A stretch of DNA of 5,490 nt from CAXDOZ01 sp963991145 (lineage in GTDB: Bacteria; Bacteroidota; Bacteroidia; Chitinophagales; JABDMM01), in NCBI GenBank assembly GCA_963991145.1, contig CAXDOZ010000144.1, positions 1 to 5,490 of the forward strand. Reading direction: 5' to 3'. Both the position numbers and the translations under genes were made by a program. The notes beneath the pieces are model-generated. The model did not search any database. It was not told where the DNA came from and saw only the letters and a list, made by a program, of their open reading frames with translations. Below are positions 1 through 5,490 of the stretch, in pieces (within the stretch, counting starts at the first letter, position 1; every line of letters starts with the position of its first letter).

Positions 1-1853
1 CTATTAATCTGGTAAACCCTGCCAACAAAAGACACATCGATGTGATCGTGGTAGGGACAGGTTTAGCAGGAGCTTCAGCCGCAGCATCTCTTGGAGAGAT
101 GGGTTATAATGTAAGTGCATTCTGTTTTCAGGATTCTCCTCGTAGAGCTCACTCTATCGCAGCTCAGGGAGGTATCAATGCTGCAAAGAATTACCAAAAC
201 GATGGTGATAGTATTTACCGACTATTCTACGATACCGTAAAAGGAGGTGACTACCGCTCAAGAGAGGGTAATGTCTATCGCCTTGCTGAGGTATCTGTAA
301 ATATTATTGACCAGTGTGTTGCGCAGGGAGTACCTTTTGCAAGAGACTATGGTGGACTACTTGACAACCGTTCATTTGGTGGTGTTCAGGTATCCAGAAC
401 TTTCTACGCAAGAGGCCAAACCGGTCAGCAGCTTCTTCTCGGAGCTTACGGTGCATTAAATCGCCAGATCGAGAAAGGCAAAGTGAAAATGTATAACCGT
501 CATGAAATGCTCGATGTAGTGCTTGTTGAGGGAAAGGCGAGAGGAATTATCGCAAGAAACCTGGTGACAGGTGAGATCACTCGCCACTCTGCTCATGCAG
601 TGGTATTGGCAAGTGGTGGATACGGAAACGTATTTTTCCTTTCTACAAATGCGATGGGATCAAACTGCTCTGCTTCATGGAGAGCTTACAAGCGTGGAGC
701 TTACATGGCGAACCCATGTTTCACTCAGATCCACCCAACATGTATTCCGGTATCGGGAGATTATCAATCTAAACTGACTCTGATGTCGGAGTCGCTTAGA
801 AATGACGGAAGGATCTGGGTTCCAAAGAAACAGGGAGATGACCGTCATCCAAATGATATTCCGGAAGAAGAAAGAGACTACTATCTGGAGCGTCGCTATC
901 CTGCTTTTGGTAACCTCGTTCCTAGGGACGTTGCCTCAAGAGCAGCTAAAGAGCGTTGCGATGCCGGATACGGAGTAGGTAAAACAGGAATGGCTGTATA
1001 CCTCGATTTTGCAGATGCGATTCAGCGAATGGGTAAGGATGTGGTTGCAGCTAAGTATGGTAACCTATTCCAGATGTATGAGAAGATCACGGATGAGAAT
1101 CCATACGAACGTCCTATGCGTATTTATCCAGCTGTGCATTACACAATGGGAGGTACCTGGGTTGATTACAACCTTATGACTACGGTTGAAGGACTGTATG
1201 CTACGGGAGAAGCAAACTTCTCTGATCACGGAGCAAACAGACTGGGAGCATCAGCTCTGATGCAAGGTCTTGCAGATGGGTACTTCGTTCTTCCCTACAC
1301 GATTGGAGATTATTTGTCTCACGACATCAGAACTGGAGAGATCTCAAGCAACTCAGCTGAATTTGACGAGGCAGAAAAAGAAGTTCGAGCAAGGATTGAC
1401 AAACTAATGTCGATCAACGGAAGCAAAACGGTAGATACCTACCACCGTAAGCTTGGCTTGATCATGTGGAACGAATGCGGAATGGCAAGAAATGCCGAAG
1501 GCCTGAAAAAAGCTATTGAAGATATTCAGGCTTTAAGGCAGGATTTCTACAACAATGTCAAGGTAACAGGTAAAAAGGACGAGCTCAACAGCGAACTGGA
1601 AAAGGCTCTTCGTGTTGCAGATTTTCTGGAATTAGGAGAATTGATGTGTCGCGATGCTCTCGAAAGAAACGAGTCTTGCGGAGGTCACTTCAGAGAGGAG
1701 TATCAAACTCCAGAAGGAGAAGCGCTCAGAAATGATAAAGACTTCGCTTTCGTATCTGCCTGGGAGTATAAAGGAGACGATGTTGCTCCTGAACTTCATA
1801 AGGAGGCATTGGAGTTTGAGTATGTTGAATTAAAAACCAGAAGCTACAAGTAA
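1..1853 (+). CDS. sdhA: Succinate dehydrogenase / fumarate reductase flavoprotein subunit, 5'-truncated by window edge
   Basis: Catalytic subunit of complex II: it oxidises succinate to fumarate at a covalently bound FAD, or runs in reverse, on the cytoplasmic side of the inner membrane. The frame is open from base 3, and the 13 codons before base 42 (reading INLVNPANKRHID) match the conserved pre-Rossmann segment of Bacteroidota SdhA. The GTG at 42 is therefore internal and the start lies upstream of the window. Numbering from that Val as 1: dinucleotide-binding GTGLAG at 5-10; flavin-linked His37 in RRAHSIAAQGG; capping-domain HPT at 231-233; proton-shuttle Arg295 in PRDVASR; substrate His366 in HYTMGG; Arg400 in HGANRLGASAL; the C-terminus ends LKTRSYK, typical of this branch. 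Residue roles are assigned by analogy with E. coli SdhA/FrdA. There are 616 visible residues, and perhaps 20-35 are missing. No frameshift or lost catalytic residue was seen. It is followed 18 bases later by sdhB. Physiological direction (aerobic SDH or anaerobic fumarate reductase) cannot be told from sequence. Confidence 0.97.
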   Translation, partial: INLVNPANKRHIDVIVVGTGLAGASAAASLGEMGYNVSAFCFQDSPRRAHSIAAQGGINAAKNYQNDGDSIYRLFYDTVKGGDYRSREGNVYRLAEVSVNIIDQCVAQGVPFARDYGGLLDNRSFGGVQVSRTFYARGQTGQQLLLGAYGALNRQIEKGKVKMYNRHEMLDVVLVEGKARGIIARNLVTGEITRHSAHAVVLASGGYGNVFFLSTNAMGSNCSASWRAYKRGAYMANPCFTQIHPTCIPVSGDYQSKLTLMSESLRNDGRIWVPKKQGDDRHPNDIPEEERDYYLERRYPAFGNLVPRDVASRAAKERCDAGYGVGKTGMAVYLDFADAIQRMGKDVVAAKYGNLFQMYEKITDENPYERPMRIYPAVHYTMGGTWVDYNLMTTVEGLYATGEANFSDHGANRLGASALMQGLADGYFVLPYTIGDYLSHDIRTGEISSNSAEFDEAEKEVRARIDKLMSINGSKTVDTYHRKLGLIMWNECGMARNAEGLKKAIEDIQALRQDFYNNVKVTGKKDELNSELEKALRVADFLELGELMCRDALERNESCGGHFREEYQTPEGEALRNDKDFAFVSAWEYKGDDVAPELHKEALEFEYVELKTRSYK

Positions 1854-1871
1854 GCTTAAAAATCATAGTAT

Positions 1872-2621
1872 ATGAAAGTTAACGTAAAGGTTTGGAGACA
1901 GGAGAGTAAGGATTCAAAGGGTCAAATGGTCGAATACCCTGTTGATGGAATCAGCGGAGATACATCTTTCCTTGAGATGATGGATGTGCTAAATGAAAGC
2001 CTGGTTGGAAAAGGGGAAGACCCGATCCAGTTCGATCACGATTGTCGTGAAGGAATCTGCGGAGCTTGTAGCATGTACATCAATGGTAGACCGCATGGTC
2101 CGGGTGAGGAGATCACTACATGCCAACTGCACATGCGTTCATTCAATGATGGCGATACCATTTATATCGAGCCATGGAGATCAGCTGCATTCCCGGTGAT
2201 CAAGGATCTGGTTGTTGACCGCTCAGCTTTTGATCGTATCCAGCAATCTGGAGGTTATGTTTCAGTAAACACTGGTGTGACAGTAGATGGAAACGCCATT
2301 CCAATTAACAAAGAACATGCAGATGATGCATTTGATGCAGCTACATGTATCGGCTGCGGAGCTTGCGTAGCAGCTTGTAAGAATGGATCTGCAATGCTGT
2401 TCGTTTCTGCCAAAGTTTCTCAATTGGATCTTCTTCCTCAGGGTAAAGTAGAAAGCCAGCAAAGAGCGCTAAATATGGTTGCTCAGATGGATGAGGAAGG
2501 TTTTGGAAACTGCACCAATACAGGTGCCTGTGAGGCTGAGTGTCCGAAGGGGATCTCTATCGCCAATATCGCACGACTTAATAGACTTTATACAGCAGCA
2601 CAGCTATCATCTGCTGAATAG
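1872..2621 (+). CDS. sdhB: Succinate dehydrogenase / fumarate reductase iron-sulfur subunit
   Basis: Electron-transfer subunit of complex II, 249 residues, which carries electrons between the SdhA flavin and the quinone site in the membrane anchor. All cluster ligands are present. The N-terminal ferredoxin-like domain (about 1-110) has the [2Fe-2S] set Cys58, Cys63, Cys66 and Cys84. The C-terminal helical domain has CIGCGACVAAC (Cys159, 162, 165, 169) and CTNTGACEAECP (Cys214, 220, 224). By analogy with E. coli SdhB, 159/162/165/224 bind [4Fe-4S] and 169/214/220 bind [3Fe-4S]. The ATG at 1872 is chosen because it gives the usual N-terminus (MKVNVKVWRQ) right after sdhA; the leader is A/T-rich and has no Shine-Dalgarno, as is normal in Bacteroidota. 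The A-B order with a two-heme single anchor (SdhC) upstream is the usual type B, menaquinone-reactive arrangement in this phylum. The anchor is outside the window, so that part is inference. A terminator follows the stop, making sdhB the last gene of the unit. Confidence 0.98.
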   Translation: MKVNVKVWRQESKDSKGQMVEYPVDGISGDTSFLEMMDVLNESLVGKGEDPIQFDHDCREGICGACSMYINGRPHGPGEEITTCQLHMRSFNDGDTIYIEPWRSAAFPVIKDLVVDRSAFDRIQQSGGYVSVNTGVTVDGNAIPINKEHADDAFDAATCIGCGACVAACKNGSAMLFVSAKVSQLDLLPQGKVESQQRALNMVAQMDEEGFGNCTNTGACEAECPKGISIANIARLNRLYTAAQLSSAE

Positions 2622-2637
2622 AATCACAACTACCCTG

Positions 2638-2668
2638 AAAAAGGCAAGCTCAATGCTTGCCTTTTTTT
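2638..2668 (+). terminator. Rho-independent terminator of the sdh operon
   Basis: A perfect 9-bp stem (AAGGCAAGC at 2641-2649 and GCTTGCCTT at 2655-2663) closes a 5-base loop TCAAT and runs into seven T's (2662-2668). Three more A-T pairs (2638-2640 with 2664-2666) can extend the stem. It begins 16 bases after the sdhB stop. On the opposite strand the stem is followed by five T's, so it may also work weakly in reverse, though no convergent gene is visible. Confidence 0.93.
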
Positions 2669-2675
2669 ATGTTTG
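2668..2675 (+). promoter_or_regulatory. Candidate Bacteroidota -7 promoter element for the downstream secreted-protein gene
   Basis: TATGTTTG matches the Bacteroidota housekeeping-sigma -7 consensus TAnnTTTG at every fixed position. It starts in the last T of the sdh terminator. It would place a transcription start near 2680 and leave a 5' leader of roughly 105 bases before the ATG at 2786. Against it, no TTG stands 17-23 bases upstream, where a -33 element should lie, because that stretch is the terminator stem. An 8-base motif with five fixed positions can occur by chance in A/T-rich DNA. Confidence 0.35.
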
Positions 2676-2694
2676 AAAGGAAGATAGGCAACGC

Positions 2695-2735
2695 ATCACG
2701 AGGCATGAAGGTCTTTTATTTGACCGCTCCGTGAT
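2695..2735 (+). repeat. Imperfect inverted repeat in the intergenic leader
   Basis: Outer arms ATCACG (2695-2700) and CGTGAT (2730-2735) enclose inner arms GGTC (2710-2713) and GACC (2722-2725) around an A/T-rich loop. Together they could form a bulged hairpin in the leader of the downstream gene, or serve as a binding site. The arms are short and the internal loop is asymmetric (9 and 4 bases), so chance is a fair explanation. A second small palindrome, ATACA-TCGC-TGTAT (2756-2769), lies nearer the start codon. Confidence 0.25.
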
Positions 2736-2785
2736 TGAAATTAGAACACTTTAACATACATCGCTGTATCTTTACAATAGGGCGA

Positions 2786-2857
2786 ATGCGACAATTTAAA
2801 CTCATTTCATTTTTGCTTTTGATACTCTTCACCCTTCGGGTGGATGAGGCTGCTGCC
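2786..2857 (+). other. Sec signal peptide of the secreted protein (residues 1-24)
   Basis: A short basic N-region (MRQFK) leads into a hydrophobic core, roughly residues 6-17, then a polar stretch RVDE and EAAA before THNRAG. Cleavage after Ala24 fits the small-residue rule at -1 and -3 and leaves THNRAGEI as mature N-terminus, the segment shared by related Bacteroidota exported proteins. There is no lipobox cysteine, so this is a signal peptidase I substrate and not a lipoprotein. The charged residues near the cleavage site make the exact position less certain. Confidence 0.8.
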
Positions 2858-5490
2858 ACGCACAACAGAGCAGGTGAGATCCTCTTTGAGTTGATTGCTC
2901 CATTTACGTACCGAGCTACCATTGTTACCTATACCGATTCTCGTTCAGTTCCCGCAGATAGAGATAGTTTGAGAATTGATTGGGGAGATGGTGTTACCGA
3001 GTTTGTTGCTAGAACAAATGGCCCCGATAACAATGGGAATGGGGTTCCTGATGGTGAGTTGCTCGGGAACAATATCAAGGTGAATATCTATGTCAAGGAA
3101 CACCAATACGCCGGTGCCCTTCCTTTTTACATCATCTCAATGGGTGACCCTAACCGAAATGCCGATATCTGTAATATCACGAATTCGGTTCAGGTACCTT
3201 TCTTTATTGAGGATACGATCTACTTTCAGGACCCGGCATTGACTGGTTTCAATACCTCGCCAATTCTATTGAATCCTCCGGTAGACTTCGCAGTAGAAGG
3301 AGTGCCATTCATACATAATCCAAATGCTTACGATCCAGATGGTGATAGCCTTGCTTTCTCCTTCACGATTCCAAAGGCAACTCAGGTAAATAATGTGCCG
3401 GGTTATCAATATCCGGATGAGATAGAACCCGGACCGGACAACACATTTACTATCGATAATAGAACTGGAGAGGTAGTATGGGATTCACCTCAAAGGTGTA
3501 ACTGTGAGTTCAACTTTGCGATTCTGATCAGAGAATATCGAAATGGGGTTCTTTTAAGCTCCATCCGACGAGATATGCAGGTTAGGGTTCTATGTAATCA
3601 GAATAATCCACCTGTGATTGATGAGTTTGCAGATACCTGTGTTTGGGCAGGGGAATTGCTTGATCGCGATGTCAGAGCGACTGATCCCGACAGTGGTCAA
3701 ATAGTAACATTAACTGCAAATGGTGGTCCTTTTGAGGTGAACCCAAATCCGGCAACCTTTATCGCCAATCCCGGTAATCCGGCCAACGGCCTCTTTAGCT
3801 GGCAAACGGTTTGCTCGCATTTGCGACCACAGTTCTACAGCGTGGTATTCAAAGCAGAGGATAACTTCTCTCCAAATGGAGTAGATCTTCAACCATTGTT
3901 TGATCTCAAGACATGGCTTATTGATGTCATTCCTCCGCCTCCGGACACTTTGTTTGCCGAGGCTCAGGGCGATCGCATTGTGCTTGATTGGACTGATCCC
4001 TATTCCTGCGCATCCTACCAAAACTTTAGAGGCTTCTCTGTATGGAGAAGAGTAGGTTCGAATCCGTTTGTAAGAGAGCGCTGCGTTACCGGTCTCGACG
4101 GAAGAGGCTATGTGCAGATTGCTGATGGGATACAGGATTATCGCTTCGTAGATACCGCAGTTGGCAGAGGTCAGGTCTACTGTTATAGAATTCTAGCCCA
4201 TTTCTCTGAGCTAGGCCCTTCGGGCCAATTTGAGTTCAATCAGATGGTCTCAGTTCCATCAAATGAAGCGTGCGCTTTATTGAAGATCGACGTTCCATTG
4301 ATCACGCATGTAACTGTAGATACCACGGATAATATTGATGGGAAGGTCACTGTTTCCTGGATTCCACCAAGAGTTGATTCAGGTAATCTGGATACTTTAC
4401 AGAATCCTGGTCCTTATCGATATGAACTCTTCTCAAATACCGGATTCAATAATCCCAATAATCTGATTCAGACCTATAACAGTCCAAACTTTGCAGGGCT
4501 AACGGATACAACTTATCCAGACCGATTGCTGGATACGAGAACTACTCCACATGTCTACAAATTGAAGTTCTGGTCTGCAGATACAAATGAACTTGGAGAT
4601 AGTGATCCGGCATCTTCTATCTTCCTGCAGCTAGCTGCCACAGATCGTAGAATAGCCATTTCCTGGACCGAGAATGTGCCCTGGACAAATCACTCCTATG
4701 TGATCTTCAGACGTCAGGGGCTTACTGGCAACTTTATTCCTTTGGACACGGTTGTAAGCAATCTTTACATAGATGACAGCCTTGCAAATGACTCTTTGTA
4801 TTGCTACAGAATTCAATCGATCGGAAGTTATGACTCGGTTGTGCTGGCTGATACTCTGATCAACTACTCCCAGATTGAATGCGGAGTGCCGATCGATACT
4901 TTGCCTCCATGTCCGCCAGAACTAACCGTTACCAATAATTGTGGTGAGATCGCAGATCAGCCATGGGCACCGAGTGATTTTGTGAACTTCCTGACGTGGC
5001 GATATTCAGATACCTTCTGCTACCTGGATGTCTTTGCTTACGAGGTTTATTACAGCAGCCCTTCAGATACAAGCTATACCCTGATTGCTACGCTGAATAA
5101 TGGTCCGCTCGATACTGCCTTTGACCACATCTTATCGAATGCGGAATTTGGCCTGGCAGGATGCTATCAAATCGTGGCTGTCGATGGGAGAGGTAACAAA
5201 TCTGAGCCAAGCAATACTGTTTGCGTAGATAACTGTCCGGTTTACGAATTGCCAAATGTCTTCACTCCAAACGCCGATGGTTCAAATGACCTCTACACTC
5301 CATTCCTTCCTATTCGATTTGTAAACAGAATCGAAATGAAGATCTACAATCGCTGGGGTAATCTTGTTTTTGAAACTGAGGATCCTTTGATCAACTGGGA
5401 TGGTAAGGATTCAAATGGAAACGAGCTTTCTGAAGGAGTTTACTTCTACTCCGGTTATTACTATGAGGAAAGAGTTTCCGGAGAAGTGAA
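2786..5490 (+). CDS. Large secreted multidomain surface protein with type IX (type B) sorting domain, 3'-truncated by window edge
   Basis: A reading frame of 901 codons runs from ATG 2786 to the last base without a stop. An in-frame TGA at 2732-2734 bounds the start, and the ATG is followed directly by a signal peptide. Domains by residue: signal peptide 1-24; N-terminal beta domain about 25-150, opening THNRAGEI and carrying a PKD-like WGDG at 66-69; cadherin-like domains about 160-270 (DPDGDSL at 183-189, then TGEVVWDSP at 227-235) and 275-380 (DPDSG at 300-304); four fibronectin-III-like repeats about 384-498, 502-617, 620-705 and 708-818; type B sorting domain from about 822. It has no catalytic motif, so adhesion, a cell-surface or a matrix role is inferred from architecture alone. 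Export would be by Sec and then the type IX system, with the C-terminal domain as outer-membrane signal. It contains 18 cysteines, many for such a protein. The terminator upstream makes it a separate unit from sdh. Only some 10-30 residues should be missing if the end follows the family pattern. No standard gene symbol is known to me. Confidence 0.93.
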   Translation, partial: MRQFKLISFLLLILFTLRVDEAAATHNRAGEILFELIAPFTYRATIVTYTDSRSVPADRDSLRIDWGDGVTEFVARTNGPDNNGNGVPDGELLGNNIKVNIYVKEHQYAGALPFYIISMGDPNRNADICNITNSVQVPFFIEDTIYFQDPALTGFNTSPILLNPPVDFAVEGVPFIHNPNAYDPDGDSLAFSFTIPKATQVNNVPGYQYPDEIEPGPDNTFTIDNRTGEVVWDSPQRCNCEFNFAILIREYRNGVLLSSIRRDMQVRVLCNQNNPPVIDEFADTCVWAGELLDRDVRATDPDSGQIVTLTANGGPFEVNPNPATFIANPGNPANGLFSWQTVCSHLRPQFYSVVFKAEDNFSPNGVDLQPLFDLKTWLIDVIPPPPDTLFAEAQGDRIVLDWTDPYSCASYQNFRGFSVWRRVGSNPFVRERCVTGLDGRGYVQIADGIQDYRFVDTAVGRGQVYCYRILAHFSELGPSGQFEFNQMVSVPSNEACALLKIDVPLITHVTVDTTDNIDGKVTVSWIPPRVDSGNLDTLQNPGPYRYELFSNTGFNNPNNLIQTYNSPNFAGLTDTTYPDRLLDTRTTPHVYKLKFWSADTNELGDSDPASSIFLQLAATDRRIAISWTENVPWTNHSYVIFRRQGLTGNFIPLDTVVSNLYIDDSLANDSLYCYRIQSIGSYDSVVLADTLINYSQIECGVPIDTLPPCPPELTVTNNCGEIADQPWAPSDFVNFLTWRYSDTFCYLDVFAYEVYYSSPSDTSYTLIATLNNGPLDTAFDHILSNAEFGLAGCYQIVAVDGRGNKSEPSNTVCVDNCPVYELPNVFTPNADGSNDLYTPFLPIRFVNRIEMKIYNRWGNLVFETEDPLINWDGKDSNGNELSEGVYFYSGYYYEERVSGEV
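3935..5239 (+). repeat. Four diverged fibronectin-III-like repeats in the secreted protein
   Basis: The repeats share a strand-B tryptophan (IVLDW Trp402, VTVSW Trp525, IAISW Trp627, FLTW Trp738), then a Y/F-x-V/L strand (GFSVWRR, YRYELFS, SYVIFRR, AYEVYYS), and a strand-F core (VYCYRI 464-469, VYKLKF 590-595, LYCYRI 671-676, GCYQIV 792-797). Approximate bounds are bases 3935-4279, 4289-4636, 4643-4900 and 4907-5239. The third repeat is the shortest. At protein level they are diverged and no near-identical DNA repeats were seen, so the array is old and not a recent slippage product. The fold is assigned by pattern, and the exact boundaries are approximate. Confidence 0.75.
5249..5490 (+). other. 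Type B C-terminal sorting domain (CHU_C / gliding motility-associated C-terminal domain), incomplete
   Basis: The segment from residue 822 shows the family landmarks in order: NVFTPNADGSND (824-835), a proline-rich turn (TPFLP), IEMKIYNRWGNLVFE (849-863), WDGKDSNGNELSEGVYFY (871-888), then a Tyr-rich strand. In Bacteroidota such domains direct proteins through the type IX secretion system, and studied type B substrates depend on a SprF-like outer membrane partner. The usual last strand, ending in a G-x-hydrophobic-x-L-I/L-R-like tail, is cut off by the window end. Confidence 0.93.

Noticed and set aside
1841..1857. Small inverted repeat AAGCT / AGCTT around the sdhA stop codon
   Set aside because: Five pairs with a 7-base loop and no T-run; too weak to call an attenuator or processing site between sdhA and sdhB.
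2479..2676. 65-codon + strand frame overlapping the end of sdhB and running through the terminator
   Set aside because: Out of frame with sdhB, whose cluster cysteines are encoded here, and it would have to be translated through the terminator hairpin.
2765..2785. TATCTTTA close to the start codon as a second -7 promoter, and AGGG at 2779-2782 as a ribosome binding site
   Set aside because: The promoter motif lacks the final G and has no -33 partner, and would leave almost no leader. The AGGG is only 3 bases from the ATG, too close for a Shine-Dalgarno, and Bacteroidota seldom rely on one.
2716..2922. 68-codon open frame on the - strand covering the intergenic gap and the signal-peptide region
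   Set aside because: Overlaps the well-supported start of the secreted protein. The peptide resembles no family I know and no terminator or start signal supports it.
3710..4021. 103-codon open frame on the - strand
   Set aside because: Lies wholly inside the long secreted-protein gene, whose translation shows continuous domain structure. The antisense protein has no recognisable motif and no sign of its own start region.
4631..4816. 61-codon open frame on the - strand
   Set aside because: A short antisense frame within the third fibronectin-III-like repeat; composition and length fit a chance frame.

Overview
The window looks like a chromosomal segment of a member of the Bacteroidota. Three things suggest this. 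The succinate dehydrogenase flavoprotein and iron-sulfur subunits closely resemble the Bacteroidota type. The third gene ends in a C-terminal sorting domain of the gliding-motility/type IX secretion class, which is essentially restricted to that phylum. No convincing Shine-Dalgarno sequence precedes the starts, as is usual there. A narrower placement (Flavobacteriales, Saprospirales or relatives) cannot be made from the sequence alone.

Layout, all on the + strand. (1) Bases 1-1853 hold sdhA, cut at its 5' end by the window edge. The frame is open back to base 1, so the GTG at base 42 is an internal valine and not the start. (2) After an 18-base gap, sdhB occupies 1872-2621, complete with all its cluster cysteines. 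(3) A perfect stem with a U-tract at 2638-2668 ends the sdh transcription unit. (4) The gap 2622-2785 holds this terminator, a Bacteroidota-like -7 motif (TATGTTTG, 2668-2675) and small inverted repeats. (5) From 2786 to the window end runs one uninterrupted reading frame of 901 visible codons, without a stop. It encodes a large exported mosaic protein: signal peptide, an N-terminal beta domain starting THNRAGEI, two cadherin-like domains, four fibronectin-III-like repeats and a nearly complete type B sorting domain (CHU_C / gliding motility-associated C-terminal domain).

SdhA and SdhB form the membrane-extrinsic half of complex II. SdhA oxidises succinate (or reduces fumarate) at a covalently bound FAD, and SdhB passes the electrons through three Fe-S clusters to a membrane cytochrome b. 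That anchor subunit is probably encoded just upstream, outside the window. The surface protein is separated from sdh by the terminator and has no evident functional tie to it. It would be exported by Sec, cross the outer membrane by the type IX system, and be surface-bound or released.

No RNA gene, mobile element, CRISPR array or phage feature was seen. The window is mostly ordinary. The parts most worth a second look are the architecture and cysteine pattern of the large secreted protein.
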